This document shows, piece after piece, positions 27,076 to 34,493 of a DNA stretch of 64,000 nt (position 1 is its first letter; the number at the start of each line of letters is the position of its first letter). Source of the stretch: Aquimarina sp042434915 (GTDB lineage: Bacteria > Bacteroidota > Bacteroidia > Flavobacteriales > Flavobacteriaceae); assembly GCF_042434915.1 (NCBI RefSeq), contig NZ_CP170198.1, positions 806,001 through 870,000 of the forward strand. The letters are read 5' to 3'. Both the position numbers and the translations under genes were made by a program. The notes below the pieces were generated by a model. The model was not told where the DNA came from. It saw only the letters and a list, made by a program, of their open reading frames with translations, and made no database searches.

Positions 27076-27366
27076 ATGAATATTAAAAACTTCACAGAAA
27101 AGTATGTAAACATTATACATACTGATCAAACAACCAAAGAAAACTATATCAAAATACCAATACAAGATTATGAAGAACTATCCTTTATGCAACATACTTT
27201 GATAGAAAATCTGAACTTGTTAAGTCAATTAGATGATAATTTAAAAACGGATAGAGATATAAAAGACAATATGTTCTGGATATCTAAAATACTCTTAGCT
27301 AGTTATCCTGGCGAAGAACTCGAAGGAATAGCTAAACTGATCAAAGCAGCTTCAAAATTAATGTAG
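27076..27366 (+). CDS. small protein of the element, unknown function
   Basis: A 96-residue protein starting MNIKNFTEKYVNIIHTD. The in-frame extension to 26986 is rejected because it runs through a hairpin and gives an unusual composition. It is mostly helical and acidic, with no signal peptide or membrane segment. The PIQDYEEL and SYPGEELEGIAKLI stretches are distinctive, but I do not recognise the family. It lies between the recombinase pair and the ORF6N gene, transcribed in the same direction, and is identical in both copies. A role as an accessory DNA-binding or directionality factor is possible but unsupported by motif. Confidence 0.6.
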   Translation: MNIKNFTEKYVNIIHTDQTTKENYIKIPIQDYEELSFMQHTLIENLNLLSQLDDNLKTDRDIKDNMFWISKILLASYPGEELEGIAKLIKAASKLM

Positions 27367-27442
27367 AAACATAATAATATTGGAGGTCACCAATTGTGAT
27401 CTCCAGTATTAAAAATTACTTTTTCAATCGAAAGAAAATAGA

Positions 27443-27964
27443 ATGAGCAAAGAAATCACTATACCAGACGAAATAATAACAAATAAAATATACTTAATTA
27501 GAGATCAAAAAGTAATGTTAGATCAAGATTTAGCAGAACTTTATAGTGTTGAAACCAAACAACTCAAAAGACAGGTTCGTAGAAATATAGAACGCTTCCC
27601 TGAAGATTTTATGTTTGAACTTACTAAAGAAGAGTTCGATGTTTTGAGGAGCCAATTTGGCACCTCAAACCGTGGAGGAACACGATATATGCCTATGGCG
27701 TTTACAGAACAAGGTGTTGCAATGTTATCAAGTGTACTTAATAGTCCTACAGCTATAAAAGTTAATATACAGGTCATTAGAGTATTTACTAAGATCCGAC
27801 AGATGCTAACCGATAATTTAAGTGTAAAACTAGAAATCGAAGAAATTAAAAAGAAGTTATTGAATCACAGTAAAAACATTGAATTAGTCTTTGACTATCT
27901 TGATGAACTACAAGAAAAGAAAGAAAACCCAGACGATAGAAAGAAAATAGGTTACAAGAAATAA
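27443..27964 (+). CDS. ORF6N domain-containing DNA-binding protein
   Basis: A 173-residue protein. Residues about 8-95 match the ORF6N domain of phage and mobile-element regulators: IYLIRDQKVMLDQDLAELY, then LKRQVRRNIERFPEDFMF and the RGGTRYMPMAFTEQGVAMLS block. The C-terminal 50 residues are a charged coiled-coil-like tail (VKLEIEEIKKKLLNHSKNIE). ORF6N proteins are common single-gene passengers in Bacteroidetes mobile DNA; the biochemical role is poorly known. Its own promoter may lie in the 76 bases upstream. It is identical in copy 2. Confidence 0.88.
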   Translation: MSKEITIPDEIITNKIYLIRDQKVMLDQDLAELYSVETKQLKRQVRRNIERFPEDFMFELTKEEFDVLRSQFGTSNRGGTRYMPMAFTEQGVAMLSSVLNSPTAIKVNIQVIRVFTKIRQMLTDNLSVKLEIEEIKKKLLNHSKNIELVFDYLDELQEKKENPDDRKKIGYKK

Positions 27965-28124
27965 CCAAGTGAATAGCTATTAATCAACACCTTGTATGTT
28001 TTGACAAAAAATATAAATTATTACTTATAGATTTTCAATCTCCCCGCGTTGAAAACTTTGTTGAAAACGTTCGTGAAATTTTAACTCGAAACAAAAGAGT
28101 TTTCCTGATATTTGATAAAAGAAA

Positions 28125-28150
28125 AAAGGTTAGCGGGCCGGCTAACCTTT
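28125..28150. terminator. strong hairpin downstream of the ORF6N gene
   Basis: Perfect 10-bp stem AAAGGTTAGC (28125-28134) and GCTAACCTTT (28141-28150), loop GGGCCG. The T-run lies on the minus-strand side (A-run at 28122-28127), so as an intrinsic terminator it would mainly serve minus-strand transcripts. Confidence 0.6.
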
Positions 28151-28183
28151 ATAAAAAGAATTGTTTAACCTAAAACCCACGTA

Positions 28184-28282
28184 ATGGATTTAAGTACAAT
28201 CGATTTTTGGTTGTTGCTAATTGCTTTTATGCGATTAGCTTTGGAGATGATTAAATATTTAGAAAATAAATCAAATCCATAA
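28184..28282 (+). CDS. tiny hydrophobic peptide ORF 1
   Basis: A 32-residue ORF (starts MDLSTIDFWLLLIAFMRLAL, ends KYLENKSNP): acidic start, one hydrophobic helix, charged tail. It is immediately followed by an intrinsic terminator (28301), which supports a real short transcript. The size and shape resemble small membrane peptides such as type I toxins or holin-like regulators. No homologue is recalled. It is repeated unchanged in copy 2. Confidence 0.4.
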   Translation: MDLSTIDFWLLLIAFMRLALEMIKYLENKSNP

Positions 28283-28300
28283 TTTTTTTTTAATTTTATA

Positions 28301-28328
28301 AGCCGTCCTTTATGGGCGGTTTTTTTTG
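28301..28328 (+). terminator. terminator after tiny ORF 1
   Basis: GCCGTCC-TTTAT-GGGCGGT stem with a G-T pair, followed by eight T. It starts 19 bases after the small ORF stop. Confidence 0.8.
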
Positions 28329-28559
28329 ATGAAAACTTTATTATTACACTTGCAATATATAAAATACTTCTTTTATGAGGTCTAAATGAATCATAAAAGT
28401 GTAATATATTATACTTTTATAAGTTAGCTTTAAAATACCTGTAAAATAAGAGGTTATACAAAAACTGTTTAAAACTTGTTAGTATGTTGGAGTGTAAGTT
28501 CCTCTAAAATTACGTCAGATTTTAATAAAAAAGCATAAAAAAATTATAATTAGCTTCGC

Positions 28560-29070
28560 TGCTTCCTTTGGTCACAGCTCGCTAGAAATAGAATCCTAGA
28601 TCGAAAGGTCTGGGATTTTTTGGTTAAACACCTATGATGAATCGAGATCACGTGCTGATCAAAGGTGTTCACTCCGCCCTACACTAGGCTTGCTCCCGGG
28701 CGTCACCGGGATGCTACACTGCCAAGGCTTCTGCTACGTTCACCCGTGGCTACTCTGTCTTGCTTAGCAATCCACCGCCACTTCATGGGCTACGCCGCTT
28801 AGTCGCTCGTTAGATGATTTTTTGTGGAAGTTTATACTGCTGAATCAAGGTCACAAAAAATCATCTGGCACACAGGCGTCCTTCGGAACTTCCTCTGTGT
28901 GTCACTCGCTCCTCTCCGCTATGGCTACGCCTCTAATATGCGTACACGCAGTTGTCTTCAATCGCCAGACGGCTATGATTAATATTAAAGTGGAAGCTCA
29001 GCCGCTACTGCCGTTACGCACTTCAACTTCAATATTAATCGCTCTTACTTGGAATAAAAAAATCCAGAAT
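28560..29070. repeat. array of consecutive palindromes, GC-rich non-coding
   Basis: At least six hairpins follow one another: AATCC/GGATT with T-run (28590-28622); AACACCT (28627) / AGGTGTT (28663) enclosing GATCA-CGTGC-TGATC; CCCGG/CCGGG (28695-28710); a perfect 15-bp stem AGATGATTTTTTGTG (28812-28826) / CACAAAAAATCATCT (28852-28866); GCACACAG/CTGTGTGT (28868-28902); and GATTAATATT/AATATTAATC (28977-29040). The base composition is clearly richer in GC than the flanks. A 98-codon frame at 28822 crosses the stems and is not believed. This could be a structured RNA, a single-strand origin or recombinase accessory sites. Confidence 0.55.
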
Positions 29071-29191
29071 CTGTCCTTACAAATATTGAAAAGCAAGGTG
29101 AAGCAACTCTTTTTTTAAATTAACCTACTGATAATCAAATAAAAAAAGTGTCCAGATAAGTTTGGCTAAAAATCCATATTCTTGGAGCGGT

Positions 29192-29452
29192 AACACGGAT
29201 TAATATTTTTTAACCTTAAATCCGTGTTGTTATGGAATCAGTAGATACAGAAATGATACTTACCATTATCAAACTCATTTATCATACAATTAAACTCCTC
29301 TTTACACTTCAAAAGTGGACGAGCGAAAGGAAGGAGCGTTGATACTCTTCCGCTTTTGAGGTGATAGCCAAAGTGGCGACTGAACGTCGCGTATGATTGG
29401 ACACCTCCTTAGAAGGGAGGTGGTCGTAGGTTCGAATCCCTCCGACTCCCCA
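29192..29452 (+). ncRNA. putative structured RNA with tRNA-like 3' end
   Basis: Stems in order: AACACGGATT (29192-29201) / AATCCGTGTT (29219-29228); CACTTCAAAAGTGG (29305-29318) / CCGCTTTTGAGGTG (29350-29363, G-T pairs); GCGAC-TGAAC-GTCGC (29376-29390 area); and a 7-bp arm CACCTCC/GGAGGTG with a seven-base loop TTAGAAG (29402-29422), like an anticodon arm. Then come GGTTCGAATCC (29429-29439), like a T-arm core, and CGACTCCCCA, like a 3' acceptor end. No matching 5' acceptor strand is found and the T-stem is imperfect, so it is not a functional canonical tRNA. It may be a tRNA-derived attachment remnant or a folded RNA of the element. Confidence 0.45.
29232..29342 (+). CDS. tiny hydrophobic peptide ORF 2
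   Basis: A 36-residue ORF (starts MESVDTEMILTIIKLIYH, ends SERKER): acidic start, a hydrophobic helix of about 18 residues, basic tail. It starts 3 bases after the first hairpin of the putative structured RNA, and its 3' end lies within the second stem. It has the same general plan as tiny ORF 1 without sequence identity. It could be a small toxin or membrane peptide, or chance. Confidence 0.3.
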   Translation: MESVDTEMILTIIKLIYHTIKLLFTLQKWTSERKER

Positions 29453-29797
29453 AACTCTGAAAAAAATCACTCAAAACGCCACCAGAGCCGTCTAAATCAC
29501 GTCTATTGTCGAGTTCATATGGTTATAATATTATAATATCTTCTGTAAAAACAGCTCATTAGAAGTCAGAATCTTCAGTTATAGGAGTCTGTGTGCGGCT
29601 ATTTTACATAGTTGCGTTATAGACCCTGACTACAGGGAAGAGCGGCTATAACTACCAATTATGTACAGATAGCTTTGGTCATGCGGCTGGCTTTAATGTA
29701 AAAATTACTATTTTAGCTAGTGCAAGAATATATGAAGGTGGATCGTTCTTATGAAAAATTTTTGGAGGTAAACCGCTGAAAACTGACCCGTAGTTAA

Positions 29798-30751
29798 AAA
29801 AAACGTGTAAACGTCTATCCCTTTGGACTTGAACATAAAGGGTATAATAACACGATTGTTGGTACTGAAAACAACTACTTCAACTTCAATGGTAAAGAAC
29901 TAAATGAAAGTCTCGGTTTGAATGTAATTGAAATGGACTTTAGACAATATGACCCAGCTTTGGGTAGGTTTAATGTTGTTGACCCACTTGCAGAAGAGAG
30001 AGATTGGTTAACACCTTATAATTTTGTTCAGAACAATCCTATAGTACGAGTAGATCCAAGTGGTTTATTGGATGATTATGGTATTGACAAAGAAACCGGT
30101 AATATAACTTTGATAAAAAAGACAGAGGATGATACTGATACATTATACGCTGGTTCGGGCGAAGGAAAAAATTTTGTAAAGGATGAGAGTAAAGGCTCTG
30201 TGACTGTAAGTAAAAATAAAGATGGCAGTAGTTTATTAAGTGATTTGACAAATAATAATAAAACAGAAACTTGGGGAACTGATTCAGAAGGTTCTACAGC
30301 AGAAATAGACGTTGATATTGCAGTTACAGGAGAGGAAAATAAGAATGAGGCTTTTTCATTGTTCAATTTTGCTTCGGATAATTCTAATGTAGAATGGAGC
30401 ATAGTAAAGTATCAAGTTTATCCTGGAGGTATAAATTATCAAGTAGGCACATATCACTTGAATGAACAATCTAAAGCAGGTTCTTATTCTCCAGGTTTTT
30501 CCACACTTCCAACTGGGGTAACTCCGTTGGGAATATCTCACTCACATCCTGGCCAGAGAACAGCTACTGCAAGAGCAGAAAGTTTAGCCGGAGATAGAGG
30601 TGTGTCGAGAACGTATTTTAACAAGTATGGAAATGTCCCTTACAACATATATTTTCCAGATAATCGTACAGAAACTAGGATGAGTTTGCCAAAAAACCCA
30701 CTATCTAGAGGTGTAATAGTGAAGAATGGATTAAGAAGATCTAAATTTTAA
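29798..30751 (+). pseudogene. orphan RHS tip 2: RHS core end with JAB-like toxin domain
   Basis: The reading frame opens directly after a TAA at 29795 with KKRVNVYPFG. It continues through the end of an RHS core (FNGKELNESLG, DFRQYDPALGRFNVVDPLAEE, DPSGLLDDYG) into a unique ~210-residue tip. The tip contains GISHSHPG followed by SLAGDRGVS, an HxHP...GD arrangement like the JAMM metal site. I take it for the JAB-like toxin 1 type (name from memory). There is no signal peptide, RHS repeat region, promoter or good start (TTG 29918 or ATG 29933 would begin inside the core). It is best read as a silent replacement tip. A lipoprotein gene follows after 5 bases. Confidence 0.75.
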
Positions 30752-30756
30752 ATATA

Positions 30757-31269
30757 ATGAAGTTGAAAATTATAATATTAGGCTTATTCATTTCTGTTTT
30801 TTTGTGCTGTAAAAAAAATCAATCAAAAGAAATAGTGAACAATGAATTAAAAGGGATTTTAAATAATTATGTAAAAGAAAATCCACTTAAATTAATAGGG
30901 GGAAATAACTTTTATAAAGAGGGGTTTTCATATCCTTCTTATCACGTTTTTTTTGAAAATATAAAAAGTGACACTGTTGTAACGATTGTACAGCTACCAC
31001 ATTTAATAGCTCTATCTTTAAGAGGTAAGCAAAATACAGAGAATGAAATATTTTATGAAGAAATAGTTCCTAAAGGGTACTTCATGTTAGATAAGAAAAA
31101 TCCTGTAATAATTATTGATGCTAAAAATTATGGTGGCAATTATTATAATAAAAATAATCTTAAAGAAGTGCCAGATAGTTTAAAGTTCAATCAAAAAAAT
31201 GTCCATAGTGAATATATAAGATGGAATTTTAAAGTCAAAAACAATAAACTAGTTAGGGAAATCAAATAA
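30757..31269 (+). CDS. lipoprotein, probable immunity protein for tip 2
   Basis: A 170-residue protein with a lipoprotein signal (MKLKIIILGLFISVFLCCKK; lipobox cysteine at 17 or 18). The rest is a charged alpha/beta body, and I recognise no family. Position immediately behind the JAB-like tip and membrane anchoring in the periplasm suggest it protects against a toxin acting in the periplasm. That is inference from context. It has no separate promoter that I can see. Confidence 0.65.
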   Translation: MKLKIIILGLFISVFLCCKKNQSKEIVNNELKGILNNYVKENPLKLIGGNNFYKEGFSYPSYHVFFENIKSDTVVTIVQLPHLIALSLRGKQNTENEIFYEEIVPKGYFMLDKKNPVIIIDAKNYGGNYYNKNNLKEVPDSLKFNQKNVHSEYIRWNFKVKNNKLVREIK

Positions 31270-31291
31270 AATTTTAAATTATTGTAGATCA

Positions 31292-31354
31292 TCCCCCACT
31301 CGGGTATAGTAAAGGTTAGTTTGCAACTAGCAGCGGTACAAGTAAGAAAATAAA
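31292..31354 (+). repeat. cassette-end repeat, degenerate copy
   Basis: CCCCCACTCG, AGTTTGCAACT and GGTACAAGTAAG followed by AAATAAA occur in the same order as in the two repeats at 40.0 and 40.2 kb, with a shorter middle. It lies after the tip 2 immunity gene and before the terminator at the left edge of element copy 2. All three copies are followed by a terminator hairpin. Confidence 0.5.
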
Positions 31355-31356
31355 GG

Positions 31357-31379
31357 ACCACCTTCGGGTGGTTTTTTTA
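31357..31379. terminator. terminator at the left edge of element copy 2
   Basis: Same ACCACC-TTCG-GGTGGT plus T7 as in copy 1. It closes the tip 2 immunity gene unit and backs onto the XRE stop codon. Confidence 0.85.
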
Positions 31380-31724
31380 TATCATTCTTTTTTGCAGATC
31401 ATATTTAAGCAGGAACGATTCTAAGAGTTCCTTTACAATCGCTTTTTTGTCTTTTGGCAACTGTTCTACTCTTTGGAACTGGCTAAGCAGTTCGCGGTCA
31501 TTTAAAGAAGCTTCTGCCTGATCTTGATTAGAACCACTCATTAAAAAATCAGAAGTAACCCCAAGCGTGTTAGCTATTTTAGATAACACTTCACCAGAAG
31601 GTTTTACACCTTTACTCTCATACCTTCCAATCTGGGTGTAATGCACACCAACGATTTTACCCAACTCAGATTGCGAAATCCCTTTATCCTGTCTAGCTCT
31701 TTTAAGGCGTTCACCGAAACTCAT
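31377..31724 (-). CDS. XRE-family HTH repressor, copy 2
   Basis: A 115-residue protein identical to the one at 22892-23239, with the helix-turn-helix at about 6-60. Both copies would bind both operator regions, so the two elements are expected to be co-regulated. Divergent from the ATPase gene of this copy. Confidence 0.88.
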   Translation of the reverse strand: MSFGERLKRARQDKGISQSELGKIVGVHYTQIGRYESKGVKPSGEVLSKIANTLGVTSDFLMSGSNQDQAEASLNDRELLSQFQRVEQLPKDKKAIVKELLESFLLKYDLQKRMI

Positions 31725-31735
31725 AGTATATCAAA

Positions 31736-31781
31736 TGCTTTAGTATGTTTACAAATCTACTGTATATGCACAACTAAAGCA
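31736..31781. promoter_or_regulatory. probable XRE operator, copy 2
   Basis: Same TGCTTTAGT / ACTAAAGCA inverted repeat and spacing as in copy 1. Confidence 0.5.
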
Positions 31782-31854
31782 ATAAAAATAAAGAGTGTGC
31801 GCATAAAATAAAGCAGTAAAGTTTGGTTTAAATAAAGAGAATAAGTAATATTGT

Positions 31855-33405
31855 ATGCAGATATGCACATACAAATATTTATCAATAATGTTTAATACAA
31901 CCAATCCAAACAACTACCAGTACACCACAAACTATTTAGAAATAGCAATACTGGGCGGTATAAAACTCAATCACTTGGACAGTTTGCGAGTAACATTGAG
32001 CATTAACAAAGTGAAATCAGAAACCAAACTGCGCCATAATATCGATTTATACAACGATAACCAAGTTGAGAAATTAGTCAGAAAAGTAGCAGAACGCATA
32101 GAAATAGGAACAAGTATAGTTAGAAGAACATTACAAGAGTTAACTAATGAACTTGAAACCTATCGTCTATCACAATTAGAGAGAGAAGATGAAAACGAGT
32201 TTATCATTAGAGAACTCACAAAAAAAGAAGTGCAAGTCGCACAGACGTTTTTAGAAAAACCTAATTTATTACAGCGTACAAATGACTTAATCGGAAATAG
32301 CGGAGTTATTGGCGAAGAGACTAACAGACTTTTAATGTACATCATCTTTACCAGCCGTAAAAGTGCCAACCCATTGCATTGTATCAGCTTGGGAAGTTCC
32401 GGAACAGGAAAAACACACCTACAAAGTAAAGTTGCAGAACTCATACCAGAACACGATATCGTAGATATGACAGTACTCTCTGAAAATGCTTTTTACTACT
32501 TTAACAGAACAGAATTACAACATAAACTAATACTAATCGAAGATATGGACGGAGCAGAAAATGCACTCTATCCATTACGCGAATTACAAAGTAAAAGAAG
32601 CATTACAAAACGAGTAAGTCATAAAGACAGAAACGGAAATACCAAAACGATAAAGTTAACAGTTGAAGGTCCTGTATGTGTTGCAGGCTGTACCACACAA
32701 GAAAGTATTTATGAAGATAATAGCAACCGCTCCTTTTTATTATACATCGATGAAAGCCACGAGCAGGACGAAAAAATAATGCAGTATCAGCGCGCCGTGT
32801 CGGCGGGACAAGTAAACATTGATGCAGAACGCGAAGCCAGGCGAAAATTGCAAAATGTACAAAAAATACTCAAACCCATCAAAGTGATCAATCCGTATGC
32901 AATGCATTTATCACTGCCATTGGCAGTATTTAAACCCCGAAGAACCAACGCACATTATTTACAATTTATAGAAGCAGTTACCTTTTACAAACAGTGGCAG
33001 CGCCACAGGCAATATGATAAACAGACCGGAGAGGAATACATCGAAACGACCATAGAGGATATTAAAGAAGCTAATCAGCTTTTACAAGAGGTACTCTTGC
33101 GTAAAAGTGATATGATAAGCGGAGCGTGTAGAAACTATTTAGAAAACCTTAAAACGTATTTAAAAGCCAATAAACAAACAACCTTTACCAATGCAGAAAT
33201 ACGTAGAAACTTACGCATAAAAGGAACAACCCTGCGAAGATACCACAGTCAATTAGTAGAAGATAATTACATCAAGAAAACCACTAATAATAAGTACAAA
33301 GGGTATATCTACGAAATCGTAAGCTATAAAGAATATACAGAATTACAGGAGCAAATAAATAATGCTTTAGAAAACTGTATTACCATAATGGAAGTAAGCC
33401 AGTAA
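31855..33405 (+). CDS. helicase-like P-loop ATPase, copy 2
   Basis: 516 residues, with Walker A GSSGTGKT at 180-187. Compared with copy 1 it has roughly two dozen base differences, all between about 31933 and 32740. Only two change the protein (Tyr27 for His, Ile36 for Leu). The synonymous pattern shows that both versions were kept under purifying selection. The sharp limits suggest gene conversion from a third, more distant homologue. The alternative start MFNTTNPNN is at 31888. Confidence 0.75.
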   Translation: MQICTYKYLSIMFNTTNPNNYQYTTNYLEIAILGGIKLNHLDSLRVTLSINKVKSETKLRHNIDLYNDNQVEKLVRKVAERIEIGTSIVRRTLQELTNELETYRLSQLEREDENEFIIRELTKKEVQVAQTFLEKPNLLQRTNDLIGNSGVIGEETNRLLMYIIFTSRKSANPLHCISLGSSGTGKTHLQSKVAELIPEHDIVDMTVLSENAFYYFNRTELQHKLILIEDMDGAENALYPLRELQSKRSITKRVSHKDRNGNTKTIKLTVEGPVCVAGCTTQESIYEDNSNRSFLLYIDESHEQDEKIMQYQRAVSAGQVNIDAEREARRKLQNVQKILKPIKVINPYAMHLSLPLAVFKPRRTNAHYLQFIEAVTFYKQWQRHRQYDKQTGEEYIETTIEDIKEANQLLQEVLLRKSDMISGACRNYLENLKTYLKANKQTTFTNAEIRRNLRIKGTTLRRYHSQLVEDNYIKKTTNNKYKGYIYEIVSYKEYTELQEQINNALENCITIMEVSQ

Positions 33406-33521
33406 ACCACTATTGAGCCACTAACAAAATGGCTCACTTAACTATCACAATTTTAAATCATTACTAATCAAAATAGGTAAACCACCAAAAAGGTATATGC
33501 GCAAGAAAAAAATACTCAAAA

Positions 33522-34493
33522 ATGAAACACTTAAAACTACAAAATGAGCATTATAAAACATTAGTAATCGCCTTTAAGGCGTGGTTAGATATACTGGGTT
33601 TTGCAGAAAGCACCGTGTACAATCTGCCTAATCATCTGCAAGAGTTCTTCTACTTCTTAGAGCAAAAACAGATTATGAATATCAATCATATTACCTCAAA
33701 AACCACAAAGGAATATTACAAGTATCTGCAAGAGCGAAGCAACGAAAGAAGAAATGGAGCCTTAAGTAAATCATACTTAAATAAACACCAGCAGGCATTA
33801 AATAAGTTCAAGGAATACTTGCAGAACCACAACCATAAAGGCTTCCAAATACATCTGAAATATGAAACTGATCCTACCGAAGAAAAACTCAATATACTCA
33901 CGCAATCGGAAATAAAAGAATTGTTTTTAGCCTGTGGGTACAGTAACAAACGTAAATGTATACGATTACGTGACAAAGCCATCTTAGCAATTATATACAG
34001 TTGTGGGCTTAGGAGAAACGAAGCAGTGCACCTAGATGTAAAAGATGTGCTTTTTGATAAGGAGAGAATCTTTGTTAGGAAAGGAAAAAACTATAAAGAA
34101 AGGTTCGTACCAATGAACGCTTACAATTTACGAGTAGTAGAAGATTACATTTTTGAGGCTCGTCCAGACTTTACCAATTTTAGAGAAAGCGAAGCTTTGT
34201 TTATTAGTCAACAAGGAAATCGATTAAATGGAATGTCGTTCGCCAATCGATTAAAAGCCATAGTTATGGCCACAGAAAACAAAAACATCGAAAAAAAGCA
34301 AATTACACTCCATACACTACGACACTCAATCGCCACACATTTACTACAAAAAGAAGTGCCATTAGAAAGTATAAAATCCTTTTTAGGTCACAGCAGTTTA
34401 GAATCTACTCAAATCTATACTCACTTACTAAAAACCGTTGAAAATGGTCGAGAAGCTCGACACCTAAACACCAATGATTATGGAGAATTATAA
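33522..34493 (+). CDS. tyrosine recombinase, catalytically complete, copy 2
   Basis: 323 residues identical to copy 1, with Arg164, Lys187, His264, Arg267, His290 and Tyr299 all present. Two identical recombinases in one locus would recognise the same sites in both elements, enabling excision of either element or of everything between them. Confidence 0.93.
   Translation: MKHLKLQNEHYKTLVIAFKAWLDILGFAESTVYNLPNHLQEFFYFLEQKQIMNINHITSKTTKEYYKYLQERSNERRNGALSKSYLNKHQQALNKFKEYLQNHNHKGFQIHLKYETDPTEEKLNILTQSEIKELFLACGYSNKRKCIRLRDKAILAIIYSCGLRRNEAVHLDVKDVLFDKERIFVRKGKNYKERFVPMNAYNLRVVEDYIFEARPDFTNFRESEALFISQQGNRLNGMSFANRLKAIVMATENKNIEKKQITLHTLRHSIATHLLQKEVPLESIKSFLGHSSLESTQIYTHLLKTVENGREARHLNTNDYGEL

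Larger units (their letters stand above)
22871..29797 (+). mobile_element. recombinase element, copy 1
   Basis: From 22871 to 29665 this sequence repeats, nearly base for base, at 31356-38150 (constant offset 8485). Similarity continues with scattered differences to about 29797/38281. Contents in order: XRE repressor (minus), ATPase, two tyrosine recombinases, a 96-residue protein, an ORF6N protein, two tiny hydrophobic ORFs and a ~1.7 kb structured non-coding right part. The left edge is the terminator hairpin behind the barstar gene. The right edge is the YPFG motif of an RHS core. No transposase of the DDE type and no clear terminal inverted repeats or target duplications are visible. It is probably a site-specific, tyrosine-recombinase-driven unit dedicated to RHS loci. 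Confidence 0.8.

Noticed and set aside
28805..28866. Integron attC site (GTTAGAT matches GTTRRRY next to a long stem)
   Set aside because: The partner RYYYAAC core is missing on the other arm, and the perfectly paired stem lacks the usual extrahelical bases. No integron integrase is present.
28822..29118. 98-codon ORF in each element copy (also at 37307)
   Set aside because: It runs through perfect long hairpins, its composition is not protein-like and it ends in the adjacent AT-rich DNA. Its conservation only reflects the recent duplication.
29359..29452. Complete tRNA gene (D-arm-like AGCCAAAGTGGC, anticodon-like arm, T-loop-like GGTTCGAATCC)
   Set aside because: No 5' acceptor strand pairs with CGACTCC, the T-stem has mismatches and the D-region forms a different hairpin. 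Kept only as a tRNA-like segment.
29640..29752. Short open frame GYNYQLC... before the right end of the element (and its diverged counterpart near 38125)
   Set aside because: Only about 35 codons with stops in both copies and different reading after the divergence point; could be a remnant of an older tip but cannot be supported.
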